A program made the translations under genes and the position numbers. A stretch of DNA of 64,000 nucleotides, from assembly GCF_007655135.1 (NCBI RefSeq), contig NC_045127.1, positions 14,207,001-14,271,000 of the forward strand. Reading direction: 5' to 3'. The notes beneath the pieces are model-generated. The model did no database searches and had not been told where the DNA came from. It was given only the letters and a program-made list of their open reading frames with translations. The first letter of the stretch is position 1. Every line of letters starts with the position of its first letter. This DNA is from Punica granatum. Taxonomy: Eukaryota > Streptophyta > Magnoliopsida > Myrtales > Lythraceae. Shown in pieces: positions 43,641-56,784 of the stretch.

Positions 43641-46569
43641 GTTTGACGTGCTTGCCCTCAGGGGCAGTTTCGGAAATTGAGTGTCCTCTCTTTTTCCTCC
43701 GCTTTCTCCCTCGATTCCTTGTTCCGTTCGTCATTTTCCACAACCATAGATCGGATTCATCTTTTAATTTAGAAGAAATTATCGCGTGGACCGTGATCGC
43801 GAGTAGCGGGAGTAAGACCATAGAAGATAAGGTCTCATCAGGCTGATCGTTTATGCGAAGTAACGAACGCATGTCTGTGATATACGATACGGTAGAAATG
43901 ACGCATTGATATTTTCCTGCTGAATTTTGCAAATCTTAATTTTGAAATCACATGATGATATTATGGAGATCTTGAAACAACATGCTAGCTTATCTAGAGG
44001 GACCCTTATACAAGGGGGAGAAAAAAACTGAGAAAAGATGGGAGTTGGGCAAAAAAAAATCAAATTAATTTGCTTGGAAATTCCTCACATTTTCCTTTGT
44101 TCAATTTTCTTTTCCAAAATTGCATTCATATATGCCTACACTATCTGTAATTCATCAATTATGCTTTAATCTTCAGGGTTAGTTCTATAGTATCACTATT
44201 TACAACATGCAATGGCCGAGATCGATTCTGATTGCTGACCAATTAAATTGGTCCGACGACTAGGAGCGTATGCAATAACTAATCGGAGCTATCGTGCAAG
44301 CTTTCTTATCCTTTTCTTAGGGTATATAATTTCCTGCAAATCAATTTGGAGTTTGGCAAGGGACCTAATTGTTCGATATGATATAAGATTAGATAAAAAT
44401 TAAAATCACTACCACCTAATACTGTCATTTCATTGAAAAAACCAACGCGTCAAATCAAATTAAATGATCCAAATGAGAAAGTAATGTAATTAAGGTAAAC
44501 AAACATAATGATTACTAAAGAAATCATAAGCATTCCCTCAAATTAACTTCCATATAAACATGTCTCAGTAGATTTACATAGTAATTACTGAAATAACAAT
44601 ACTAATTTCACATTGTGGGTAGAGAACCAAATTAATTTGGAAGTTCAACAAGTGAAGTCTTTGTTGTTGTAGTTTTTTTTTTCTCCCCCTGGATAAGTCT
44701 GCATTTCTTCTACCTTCCGCATCAACTTCACTAAGGCAGCCAATTTGTTCAACAAAACTTGTTATTCAGTGTACAACATTAATCGTTAAAAAATGTTCTC
44801 AGAGTGCATATTCTCGGTATTTTTCTTCGGTAGATACATCTTCGTTGTTCCAATTAAAAACGTCCTGATTTTTACTCTTATTTTTGGCAATATTCATAAA
44901 TAATCCCGACGCTCCTCTTGACATTTCATTCGGAAGACAGAAGACATTTCTCATAGAATATGTCTACATTGATCTCCAGGAAGTGTGCAAAATAAATTTA
45001 CTTATCCAAGTCTCTATCCTGCTTTATCGATGAGGTGGTCGGGCTATAATACGTTTTTGGTGATCCGAATTCTTTTTCTAATCGATTGAAAAGTAGATAT
45101 ACAGGAAGGTCTACGGACTCGGGCTCGAGGCCCATAATGTCCAGTTGTGTGCTTTGGTGGGCTTATACGGCATTCATAATTTCTTGCACTCGACTTCAAC
45201 CATCGGTCCAACTCGGTCCGACCGGGATTCGATGTTTAGCATAGCGAGGCTCCAAGGCCGCTTTACGTTCTTGTTGTCCAAGCTTTGGAATTCTGCGGCA
45301 CAACAGATGTGGTATTTGATCAACTAACCGGTTTTTATAATCGAGGTTTCAAAATTCCTCCTCAGATCATCGCTCGTGGAGGTTCCATACATGCACTTGA
45401 ATGATATATGATTTTGTTCATGTGTTGTTAATGAGGCTGCCATTTGCATACATTGTTTGTTCATGAGGGTCAAGCGATGCAGCGTGCTCCGGCTTGCCGG
45501 AGAAATCATGAGATTTATGTTCTTCAACGAATCAATGTCATTTACTTCCACTAGTTTTTTTATCTTAAATATTAGAAAAGGAAAAAGAATAAAAGAAAAT
45601 TTTATATAAAGCTGTCAAAATCTACATTTTTATTAAAAAAGAAATCACTTTAAGATGGGGGAATCCAATCTCATTTCTCAAATCAGCCAAGCACGAGAAA
45701 AAATAACCAGTAGATAAGTATGGTCCAACCTCCATACAACTAGGGATTCTCCTACCAGGATCAATTTGTGTGTTTCTTTTTTTTTAATTATGTATAATAA
45801 AAAATTCACAATACATCAAATAACTTTTCGGACCCACGTGATACGCCAACTAGCACCCAATCAATCAGTCAATCAATTATAATATATAGAAACCGGGGGT
45901 GGCATGTGAAACCGCTACGACGTTAAGTTTAAACTCTCAGCTCGTGATGGATTGTCTTCTCGATTAATTGGACTTGAAGTACTTAAATTTCATGCTAGAT
46001 TCGTTTATTTATTCACTTTTTATCCTAGAGCATAATGGGTTATTCTCTATTGAAACAACCTTGTCGAATTTTGAATATATAGTAAATATTTTTCTTGAAA
46101 ATTTTTAAAAAAAAGTTCTGATAATGAATATATCAAAAGCAATCACAAATAATTATTCTAGATATTAAAAAAAATCCATAGTCGAATAAACTAAAGTTTA
46201 TTAATTTTTCATACATTTGGGAAACGCACGGCCTGTACCCAGTTATAAGTGGAAAATTAGGATGATGAGGTAAAGAAAAAATATGTGGCAAATTAGGAAT
46301 TATAGGCCCATAGATGGGCAAAAGTGATATCCTTCAAATTGGATTGGATTGGATTGGATCAGATTCAGCCCACAATGAAATCCTTCAAATTCACTTGATA
46401 AGTCCATATATATCCAACTCAACGATGTGGTCCAGTAAGCTCAGCACCCAGGACTTGTTTCACGGTTCTTGGTTCAACCGTTCACGGACTCTGGGTTTCA
46501 TGAAGAGGGCCCCGAGACTCGAGGTATCGGTTCATGGGGTCGTGGGATGCTCATCGATTGGAATCGTCT
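43641..46569. other. Intergenic AT-rich DNA
   Basis: No gene supported. Frames at 43609-43932 and 45324-45551 have no domain. Confidence 0.5.
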
Positions 46570-47455
46570 CTAGTTCGTTTGGTTTCGGAATTGGAATGGT
46601 ATTCAATTCCATTCCAGTCTAATATGGACAAAAGTAAATATTATATGTATATAATACATAGGAAAATTTTATTATTAAAATATTGATTGTAATAATGATA
46701 GAAAAAAACATATGTGAAAAATTATTATTAAATTAGAGAAAAATATAAAAAAAATCATATATATATATATAGATGTGAAAATTATTATAAAAATATTGGT
46801 TGTAATAATGTTGTAGAAAAGAGAAAATTACCAAATACACCATGAAAGATTGACTATACATTAAATTGAACCTCAAAATTTTTTTTACATCCCATAAACC
46901 CTTGGCTATTATAAAGCACATGTGAGGAGCCCTACCGTGTGGCTTTTGTCAAGAAATGAACGGAATCGTCCAACGTTGCATTGTTTGTTGTTTGTTTCTT
47001 TCTCTCCCTGTTTTTTGAATTTCTTCATGTTGTTTTTCCCTTCCATATGTCCTCTGTCCGATCTCGAGAGGGAAACGAAGAGATATTAGGTAGGATTTTG
47101 CCATTAAGGGAGCAGATCATGCAAGTGATAGAGAAACAAACAATAAACAATACCACGTAGGATAATTCCGTTCATTTTTACACGGAAGTCACATGGAAGG
47201 GCTCCTCACATGTGCTTTATAACGATTAAGGGTTTATGAGATATAAAAAAAATTTCGAGTTTCAATTTGTTGTACAATTAATTTTTTAAGGTGTATTTGG
47301 TAGTTTTTTTCTTAGAAACAGTATGAGTAAGAATTTATTATTAAATGAGAGGAAAAGATAAAAATAATAATAATTATGTCGCAGCATTGATTAAAAAAAA
47401 TAGAATGAAACGGAGTGTAGTAGAATTTGATTTCAAAAACAAATGCCACCTATGA
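46570..47455. mobile_element. Outer MITE-like element hosting a nested MITE
   Basis: The left end CGTTTGGTTTCGGAATTGGA (near 46575) and the right end read on the minus strand, GGTGGCATTTGTTTTTGAAA, look like loosely matching ends of a Tourist-style element. The AT-rich interior is split by the foldback at 46829-47302. Borders are approximate and no target duplication was defined. Confidence 0.4.
46829..47302. mobile_element. Foldback MITE, about 474 bp
   Basis: Terminal repeats TACCAAATACACC pair with GGTGTATTTGGTA at the other end. The arms stay complementary for about 180 bp (for example ATAAAGCACATGTGAGGAGC on both). The interior contains no coding sequence. Similarity of the arms is about 75-80% by eye. 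Confidence 0.75.
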
Positions 47456-48164
47456 TTCTAAATCTGGTCTTTGGTTTCTGGAACTTCTCCTTTTTTTTTT
47501 CCAGCAAGTCACTATCCTAATTGGTCCAAACGATTTCTTTTAGTAATATTAGCAAATAGAACTAATCTCTGTTTTCTAAAACTTCCTTTTCTTTTTTCTT
47601 TTTTTAACACACTTGCCCAATTGGTCCAACAATATTTCTCTAACTTAATTCATTCAAAGAGTTACTGATATTTAGAAATAAAATCGGATGAAGAAAAAGT
47701 TCAGGAAGTATACTAAATAAATCAGTCTTTTTCTATTGATCAGAGCACAAAAAAGTTTATTTCTTTTTTTCTCTCAAACGGTAATGAGGACCTTTCATTG
47801 ATATATAAACGGATACAGCGATCCATTGCAAAAATGAATACAAGAGGAAAATATCCGAGCTAAAATTACAAGAGCGAATATATTAATTGACCCGCCAAGC
47901 TAGCTACAGAGGAAAACAAATGTGAAGTTACATCGAGTAAGAACAATTACAATTGTAACTAGTCTTCTTATAACCAATAATCTCAGTCAGCTATCTTCAT
48001 GCAACAATTCACCATGGACCCAAGTGAAAACTGAGAAAGGGATCCTCAATTCAGTCCACTAATCCATGGCAAATTTATATCTCTGTTTCGGGAGGTAGAT
48101 CAAAAAGGATGACTTGGGTTGGTATCCAAGAGTAGGATCCCATTATAGATAACAACTCTTAGAT

Positions 48165-48356
48165 AGTCAAACCTAAGGAACTAAAACAGCTAAAAAGTTA
48201 AGCGGCTAAAGCTCCATAAATCGATTCAAACCTGTGAGCATCAATCAATCTTAATCAACCTAACCCTGATAATCCTATCTCAAGACAATCAAACCTAAGG
48301 AACTAGAGTAGCTAAGCGGCTACAGCTCCATCGATTGGTTCAAACTAGTGACTGTC
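48165..48356 (+). repeat. Short direct duplication
   Basis: The words CAAACCTAAGGAACTA, GCTAAGCGGCTA.AGCTCCAT and TCAAAC occur in the same order at about 48165-48240 and 48286-48356, an offset of about 120 bp. Confidence 0.65.
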
Positions 48357-48796
48357 AACAGGAGAGCCGAACTTGTTCAAATCATCAACAAAAAAGTTGA
48401 TTTCTATTTTTTGGAGCTACTTTATCCTGCATCAATTTATGTGCCCAATAGGACCAAACATACATATACAACATTTGAGAGGATGAGCTGCGAAAATCAA
48501 ACTTTAGAGAGATTAAGGCGCGAAATTCAAACATATATAGTGGGATGGTATTTGGTGAAAATTAATCTTTAGTGGGGTGAAATTGAAAACGGGGGACGGC
48601 AAATCATCTTAATAAACTAAAACTATTGGACATAGATACCATGTATCACCACCATGTTTTTTCCTTTTTTTTTATTGTTATTTGCCACAAATATTTTATC
48701 ATTATTTGCCACAATTTATAAAAAGAATGGGATAGGTTTTTTCTTTTCTTTTTAAAAATAAATTAAACCTTTTTTTTCTTTTTTTAAGTTTAATGT

Positions 48797-48868
48797 ATCA
48801 CCTAATATTCGGAAGTGCGACTAATTTAGGTTTGAGCGAGCTCGATCTATTAAGGGATTAACCTCTCC
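48797..48868 (+). repeat. Copy of a dispersed GATATTYGAAA-type repeat
   Basis: Shares the order CACCTAATATTCGGAAG, then CGACTAATTTAGG, then GAGCGAGCTCGATCTATTAA with the copies at 49058, 54344, 55705 and 58694. Confidence 0.45.
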
Positions 48869-48925
48869 TCATCGTGAATTTCTCTAACCACATGACTCGC
48901 ACCTGTTGTCTTACCTAAGGATTAT

Positions 48926-49016
48926 AAGCGCTAACTCGCCTAAAACCAACCAACATTGATATTTGTTTATAAGCGCAAACTCACCTAAAACCAACTAACG
49001 TTGATATTTGTGACTA
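48926..49016 (+). repeat. Tandem duplication, about 47-bp unit
   Basis: Two adjacent copies contain TATAAGCGC.AACTC.CCTAAA, then ACCAAC and GTTGATATTTGT. Confidence 0.75.
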
Positions 49017-49057
49017 ATCTAAATAGTCTCTTTTTATTTGTGACTTTTTGGTGTATA

Positions 49058-49140
49058 CCAGTTGATATTTGAAAGTCCTTTACATCCGATTAATCTATAT
49101 TCGAGCGAGGTCAACTCACTAATGGATAAATTATTTTATT
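49058..49140 (+). repeat. Copy of a dispersed GATATTYGAAA-type repeat
   Basis: Contains GTTGATATTTGAAAGTCC, CCGATTAATCTATATTCGAG and GGTCAACTCACTAATGG in the family order. Confidence 0.45.
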
Positions 49141-50852
49141 TTTTAAGCTATTTAAGTAGTCTCTTTAATATATGATGTTAGAAATGTCCTTCACTTTTAT
49201 GGTGAATCTAATGTTAGATTAACATATTAACAGAAAATAATTCTTATTTGGGTATTAATATGGTCTTAGCCACGATATGCTTTTAATAAATATCAAACCT
49301 ACTGCAAAAATTTCGTCTACCTAAAATTAGCGAAGCACTTAAGACCTATTATATTGCAATTATGATATTCTAATTAGAACAATTGGCACTTTAGTTATGT
49401 AATATATTAATTATTACACGAACTACTGATAATAAATCAACAAATTCATAAAAAATTTGAAGGACATTTTCCTACCAAACTTTAAGGACAGTATTGCACC
49501 CACACAAGTTATGGAAGAAATGTGTATTTATTTTAGCCAAAATTATAAGGCCTGAACTGCAATATTTATGTCTTGACAATTCCCTTTTTCTTTCTTTTCG
49601 GTAGTGATTGTCTTGACAACTCTCTCTACCTGTCTACCTGTTCGCTGCTCCCTATATGGTATGTCTTTATCGTAACATGCTTATCACTTTCCTTTTTCCC
49701 TTCTCGTACATAAACTTTTTCTTTAATTTCATTGCATTAATTGACTTGCCTATACGACTTATATTACTTAGGGTAAATCACACATAAAATTACGAAACTA
49801 TTTTTTTGGGTCAATCACAAACTTTCATTTCAGTTTCGAATCTGCATCAAATCTACAATGTTGTTAACCTTTCGTCTCTCAATTAATATAGGAATCTTAC
49901 ATCCCACATCTGTCTTCTAGCTAGTGCGGAACTGACACATCATTAAAATATTTGAAAAATATAAAAATTCAAAATCACTAGAGGTGGAATAATGGCTGAG
50001 AGACAAAGTGCGTTTGGTAACCAAATAAAGTGTAAGAGTGGTCGCCATCGGCAAGATCACCACTCCCCAGATCAAGAATTCCCAACAAGAGTTTTGGATC
50101 TCTCAATCTCGGGAATGGTAGCCAGCCCACAACTCCTGAAATTTTCAAATTTGCAAGAGGTCGATTGTCTTTTTTCAGTTACTAGAGAGACCATGAACTT
50201 AGTACAATGAGATAAAAAATCTTAAATATATCTAAGAAAGGGGCACGAGTAGTTTCATTGGAGTATCAAACTTGGAACCTCTTGATCACCAGGTAGGACA
50301 TGCGTCATTATATAACACCATCTTTGAGTATCAAATTTGCAAGAGGACCATTCTCTTTTAAACCGAGAGAAACAAACGTCATGCACATGTATATGTTATT
50401 AGATTGACGACCCAAGAAGGCAATTGTCTTTCCAAAGTTCCGATTGGGTAACATCGTGTAAAATAATACTTGTAGAACATAAATAATTGGTTGTTCAGTG
50501 GGAGATAGTGAGGACACTCTCTTATTGAACATTGATGCAATAAATTTCTCAACCACCAAGCACGTGGAAATTAACATTTGCAATCTGCTTACACATACAC
50601 ACACTTATATACATAGGATGCATGAGCTTTCATTTTGATCTTTTTTTTTTACTTTAAGCTCTCCCTCTGGCTATTCAGCACCTAATTTTTATTCATTTGG
50701 CCATGTGCAAAGCATTATTATGCTATTCACCCGAACAAAAAGTCGAACGTTATTATGCATTTGAAAGAGAGATCTCAAGGGTTTGGACATGCTTGTTCTT
50801 GTGTGTATATGATGCTTTTATGTCTTGCCCATAAATTTGCCACCTACCCTTG

Positions 50853-50861
<9 letters not shown>

Positions 50862-50896
<35 letters not shown>
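50862..50896. repeat. (TG)n microsatellite
   Basis: An uninterrupted TG run of about 16 repeats following TATATATATA. Confidence 0.9.
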
Positions 50897-50898
<2 letters not shown>

Positions 50899-52680
50899 TT
50901 AATTAATTATACTCACGAAGATGTATGAGATAGATTTCTTTTCTTTAACTCAACCGAGCTACCCAGTGATGTTGCATCTATATATATCTTAGACCCAAAA
51001 CTAAATTTATGTCTAACTTTGATCATCAGTACCTTCTCTTTTTTCTTTTTTTCTCTTCTTTTTTATTTGGTTACAACAGTACCTTCTTTTTCGATCTAGC
51101 TGTAACATAACGCGATACAGGATAATGACATGGAAGCTGATTTGCTATTGCCATTATAGATATTGTCCTTATATGAAAGGTTGATGGAGTTTCGAACTTT
51201 ACGGAGAGAGCTGGCAGTTGGCTGGAGTGAAGATAGAGCTAGGACCAATCGATGATTAATTCAATAAGAGTAAGAGATCGTGTCTAGTCTGATTGTCGAA
51301 AGCCTTAACAAGATCGCTGCCGTGCTGTTTGTCAAACATATTTGGTGCAGAATATTTGATGACCAGAAAGGAGGATTGCAACACCGACAATTTTCTCTTT
51401 CAAAAATCCTTAAGTTCTGACATGGTTATGGCTCAAATTGAGCATTCCGCAGCGAGATTCAGACCAATATGGTTACTAAGGGTTGCTGCACTGGTCGCTC
51501 TCCCAATCCCTTTAACTTATAATAAAAAAAATTCTCTTTAGTATATGCTTTAAATTTGAACACACTACATCATATATAGTTTTTTTGTAGATACATTGCT
51601 TTGGATGAAATTTTGATAGACACTTTATTATATACTAGGCATCGCGCAGGATCAAGAAATTTAGTTATTAGATTATAAAATTGATCAAATATATGTTTAT
51701 GTTCGCTATCATCAGTAACTAATAAAATTTAATAGTACTTCCATATATAAATTTTAATATCCAACTTAAACTTATGACTAACAATGAAAAATAAATCAAA
51801 ATATCGGCATGTATAAATACATATAATTTGTTAGAATATATTCTTAAAAGGTAGATTTTTATAAATAGGAGGGAAGGATTTTGTATATACAATAGTTGAC
51901 AAACTCACATATTAGAAATATGTAAGTTCTGTCTCTTAATTAATATTGGGATTGGGATGTTAAAAATAAGAAATGAAAAGAAAACGAGTGAAAATAAAAT
52001 CAAGTTATACATTTTAGAGGTTTTTATTTTTTATTTGTGCAACATATATAAGTATTTGTAATTTCTCATGCAATAGTCGTTATGCATTGTACGTAGATCA
52101 AATATCGACTAATTCATTAAGAATGATTATCAGAGCACGTTTCAATATGTCATTTTGAAAAAGTACCAATCAATAACAGTGCTTCGAGACAAACCTTAAG
52201 CATCAATGTATTAAGAATTATGAGAAAGGTAAAATGAAATTATTACAAGTTAAGAACAATCGGTTCAACCTCCGATTTGACTATTATTTATTATTATTTT
52301 AATAAATTATAAGTAATTCTACAATTATTTAATTTAAATTTAGAATCATTAATAAAACAGCAATTACAATTCGCATTTGAATTTGGAGATCGTAGTCATG
52401 TGACTGTGGGTAGAGATTATAAAATATATATCACAAGTAACACAAATAAGATTGAGAATTGGTATCTCAATATTCAAGATTTTAATTTTACAAAATCATT
52501 TTTATACAAAGATCAATTTGTAATATGTACATAAATTTGAGGAAAAAAAGTTGGGGAAAATATTTCTTGAAATAATTGAATTGGGGTGGTTGAGCAGACA
52601 AGTCTATTGGTTTACCTGTTACATTGTCTCCACACTTTTAAAATGACCGGAAATTAAAAATAATTAAAAAAATGAAGAAC

Positions 52681-52755
52681 CTTGCTAGCAAAATCGTGTG
52701 ACTCGAACCAAAAGGGCGAGTAAGGCCACCGCCAAACAGCTAAGCTAACTGCCAT
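52681..52755 (-). repeat. tRNA-like SINE head
   Basis: On the minus strand TTAGCTTAGCTGTTTGG resembles an A box and TTTTGGTTCGAGTCACACG holds a near-perfect B box about 30 nt later. It does not fold as a complete tRNA with a CCA-ready acceptor stem as far as I can see, so I call it a SINE head or tRNA relic. Confidence 0.45.
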
Positions 52756-52875
52756 TTGATGCTAGGTTTTCGTTATAATATAAGAAGGGAGAAAAAGGAA
52801 ATTCATGCAAATGGAAAAAAGAACAGTACTCGCCACCTAGAGCCCAAACAGTCCTGTAATCACTTCTTAGGTAAT

Positions 52876-54425
52876 AGTAAAACAACAACCAACTAATTAA
52901 GTTTTAATTGTTTGACTCGATTACAATATTTTATAATTATTTAACCCATATACACATCTCTATCTATACAAAATAATAAAAACTGAAACGATGCGTCAAA
53001 ATATGCCATGTAAGACGAAACATATATTTAGTTACAAGACCTTTCGTGTCGTCACCAATGAGAATGTGACAATTTACATAGTATCATGCCAACAACTCAG
53101 CTCTAGAAGCCGAAAAGATTTAAACTTATGAAAAGTCATAAATCATATATTTATGATTATTTATAATAAATTGAATTTGATTATTGTGGACTCAATGGAG
53201 TGTCGTGTATAAGAGAAAAAAACCAATTTTTTGCCCAATGATCTTTTACATGGAGGGAATGAGTAAGAAAGTTCTTCATCAATCATGAAAACCGAAAGAT
53301 ATTGGAATCGTCATCATCTTGAGATAAGTAAATTATATTGTATATTGATTAGAGTGAGATGATTTTATATCAAGTAGAGACCAAACATTTTATTCAAACA
53401 ACTGATAGACTATTTGAGAAGATGCAATCATGTAATATATAAAATATAAGGTATAAATTATATATTTATGTATGAAATAAAATACGTTTTAGGCTTAATT
53501 ACCTAAAAAAAGCACGACATTTGCACTTTTTCCTAATTATAGCACAACCTTTGAAAAATAACACCAAAATGCACAACCTTTGCATTTTTTCCTAAATGTA
53601 GCGCGACCTTTGGAGAGTGACATATAAAGGCACGACATTAGCACTTTTTTTCCAAAATATAGCACGACATTTAGGTTTAGTTGTGCATTTAGTATAATGT
53701 AAATTATTCAGTCAAATTGTAATGATAACAGCTAACATGGAGTTAACGGTATTACGTGACAGAATATGATTATACGAGTAGACCCCACATTATTGGACAA
53801 TAATAGCTAACGGCGTCAAGTGCCATTCGTCCAATCATATTGTTGCATATTGTATCGTTAACTCCTGCTATATGTTATATTTACATTTGATGAAATAATT
53901 GATGTTGTGCTAAAATCGCAGCTCAACCTGAAAGTCGTGCATTTCTGTGATTTTTTTCAAAGGTCATGATATATTTAGGAAAAAGTGTAAAGGTCGCGCA
54001 TTTATATACTACTCTACAAAGGTCATCCTATATTTATGAAAAAAATTCAAAGGTCATGTATTCTTATACTATTTTCTAAAGGTTGTGCTACATTTAGGAA
54101 AAAGTGCAAAGGTCATGCCTTATTATGCAGTTAACCATATATTTTATTGAGAATTTTTTTAATTATGCAAATTTGAAATAAACATAAAATATTTTTATAG
54201 AGGTCATAATGAAATAACTTATTGACAACAATTTTGTTAATTACCGCAACAATTTTATTTCACGCACACGTGGGCCATTCATCTAGTTGAGGGTAAATTC
54301 CAAGGACGCCAACTATTAAAGAACACATTTCTTTTCGGTGTGCAGCACCTGATATTTAAAAATCTAATGGACGTCGCGGCTAATTCAGATCGAGCCAAAT
54401 TGACTTAATAAGAGGTAAAGCTCTT
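52876..54425 (+). repeat. Tandem segmental duplication, unit 1
   Basis: Unit 1 pairs with 54547-55795. Both start AGTAAAACAACAACCAACTA and end near GATCGAGCCA...GGTAAAGC. Shared landmarks include CGTGTC.TCAC.AATGAGAA and GTAATATATAAAATATAAGG. Unit 1 contains an inserted MITE (53492-54136) that unit 2 lacks. No gene is inside. Confidence 0.85.
53492..54136. mobile_element. Foldback Mutator-like MITE, 645 bp
   Basis: The ends are GGCTTAATTACC and, from the other side, GGTTAACTGCAT. The arms repeat GCACGACATTTGCACTTTTT-like words several times and are inverted on the right. Flanking 10-mers ATACGTTTTA (53482-53491) and ATATATTTTA (54137-54146) match except for CG versus TA, as expected if a methylated CG decayed. 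The paralogous unit 2 shows the uninterrupted site near 55150-55175. Confidence 0.8.
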
Positions 54426-54546
54426 AACTTATATTAAAAAAAAATCTCTTTACTATATGGTTTGAATTTGAACACACTACATCATTTATAATTTATTTAT
54501 AGATACATTTTTTGGGTGAAATTTTGATAGACACTTTATTATATAC

Positions 54547-55795
54547 AGTAAAACAACAACCAACTAATTAAGTTTTAATTGTTTAACTCAATTACAATAT
54601 CTTATAATTATTTAACCCATGTGGATATCTATATTTATATAAAATAACAAAAATCGAAATGACGCGCCAAAATATGCCACGTAGGATGAAGCATGTCTCC
54701 TGTTGCGAGACCCTTCGTGTCATCACTAATGAGAACGCGACAATTAACACAGTATTATGTCATCATCTCGGCTCCATAAGCTGAAAAGACTTCAACTGAT
54801 GAAAAGTCATAAATCATAGATTTATGATTATTTATAATAAGTTGAATTTGATTAACGTGGACTTAACAGAGTGCTGACATGTCCCGGAGAAAAAAATCCA
54901 TTTTTTGGCTCTACGATATCTTACATGGAGGGATATTTTAAGTAAGAAATTTCTTCATCAATTGTGGAAACCAAAAGATATTGGAATCATCATCATCTTG
55001 AGATAAGTAAATTGTATTGTATATTGGTTAGAGTGAGATGATTTTATGTCAAGTAGAAACCAAACATTTTATTCAGACAAATGATGGACTATTTGAGAAG
55101 ATACAATCATGTAATATATAAAATATAAGGTATAAATTTTTAATTGGATGTATGAAGTAAAATATATTCTATTGATAATTTTTTGAATTATGTAAATTTG
55201 AATTAAAATTTGAAATAAATTTACGATCATGCAAATAATTTTTTTAGAAAGAATTAATATATTCTTACAGTAGAGAAGGTCTAGTATGCAATGGAGGAAC
55301 CACGTAGGATTATGTCATAAGACCCATAGAAAATATTATCTTTGGCGATAATGAATTATTATTATCAATAATGGATTTTTCTTATTTTTGTTTACATACT
55401 AAAAATCAAAATGACAAATCCTTATTAGCCTGTGATATTGTCACATGATACCACCATTGCATATAATACTTCCTCCTTACAGTGGTTGAGTACTGAGATC
55501 ACTCAACTAATCAAGGAGATATTACATCCATAAAATGCTCTAGGTTTGTTGAAAAATAAACAAAAATTATTTTTATAATGAAATAACTTATTAACAACAA
55601 TTTTTTTAATGACCGCAACAATTTTAGCTCGTGCATGCTCGGGCCATTCAACTAGTTGAGGCTAAATTCCAAGGACATCAACTATTAAAAATTACATTTC
55701 TTTTTAGCGTGCTGTACTCGATATTCGAAAATTTAATGGATTTGACAACTAATTCAGATCGAGCCAGATTGACCTACTAATAGGTAAAGCTTTTC
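54547..55795 (+). repeat. Tandem segmental duplication, unit 2
   Basis: Direct copy of 52876-54425 without the MITE, about 80-85% similar by eye, with local indels. Near 55160-55560 it carries sequence not seen in unit 1, so one unit has gained or lost about 350 bp there. Confidence 0.8.
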
Positions 55796-56784
55796 AAATC
55801 ATAAATTTTATCCATTTGCCAGACTTAAATTCGAAACATTGTTTAATGGAAACAACGGTCAAATCAACTAAACCAACCCATGTTTGTAAAGGCACAAGAT
55901 CATCCCTTTGTCAAGGAAGCCGACGCCCTAGCAAGAGCATTCTCTCTCTAGCCAGACCGAGGTTCTTGTCCAGAGCCCCTAGTTCAAACTCAAGGCTTGC
56001 GAGCCCATGATTGGGCTCGCAACAGCGGTGCAAACCCAGCCATGGGGCTCACGAGCCTTGAGTGGCTCAATAGCTCAAGCTCCTCTTAGGGCTCATGACC
56101 TACTAGAGCTCAAGCTCCTCTTAGGGCTCATTGAAATCGGATTTGATTTTGCTAGCTTGAGAGCAGCCAAGAGAGAGTCGTGGTGTTGCCAAAGGTGGAC
56201 ATCGAGCGGCCACGTGATGGTGGAGGGATAGCAGAGGAAGCAGCAGAGAAGTGGCTGCATCTTGAAAATTTGATGAATAGTTGAGGATGAATTAGTAATT
56301 TTAGATCCTATATATTATGGGTGGGTTATTCAAATTACATACTGGGATTAGAGTTTGGCAAATCGGTATTTATTACAGATATCAGTCCATCAGTAATCGT
56401 AATTACGATTTTGCGGATAAAAACAAATAACATAATCATAATAAGCCTGCAACTGAATTCCAATTGCAATGTACCACACCAAATCTTACGCATTGACTTG
56501 TGTAATTACGTGGAATCAATTTGCATGCTGTTTTGTTTTTGTCACAGGGTGGATAGAACAGGGTATTGGTGTAAGTGCTTTCTTCCTTGCGTCTCACCCT
56601 TTAGCCTCTTGAGACATTGCAACATTCATTTGTCCAAAATAATATACACTCATCATGGCGAGAATAAAATATAATATTTGATACCGAACCTTATCGCGCG
56701 CAATTAACCAAAGCTAGGAAAGATCGGTGCTTAGTTATCCAACACGGCGGTAAATGGCATGTTTAGTATATGCGGGAAAAGAAT
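55796..56784. other. Intergenic, with a GC-richer patch
   Basis: No gene supported. At 55999-56020 a perfect 9-bp hairpin with a 4-nt loop occurs (GCGAGCCCA-TGAT-TGGGCTCGC). Just after it, CTCAAGCTCCTCTTAGGGCT is present twice (56076 and 56110). Two short frames here have no domain. Confidence 0.5.

Larger units (their letters stand above)
47456..52875. other. Intergenic, repeat-rich, no gene
   Basis: No supportable gene in 5.4 kb. It contains a possible LINE 3' end (47775-47900), two short tandem duplications, two copies of a GATATTYGAAA-type repeat, a (TG)n run and a tRNA-like SINE head. The largest frames (50308-50604, 51293-51541) show no domain. About 51515-51645 resembles 54430-54546. 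Confidence 0.5.

Noticed and set aside
52681..52755. Functional tRNA gene on the minus strand
   Set aside because: A- and B-box-like words are present, but I could not form a complete cloverleaf acceptor stem; a SINE head or tRNA relic is more likely.
55999..56020. Perfect 9-bp hairpin as a terminator
   Set aside because: Plant nuclear context has no such terminators, and no gene ends here; probably chance or repeat-derived.
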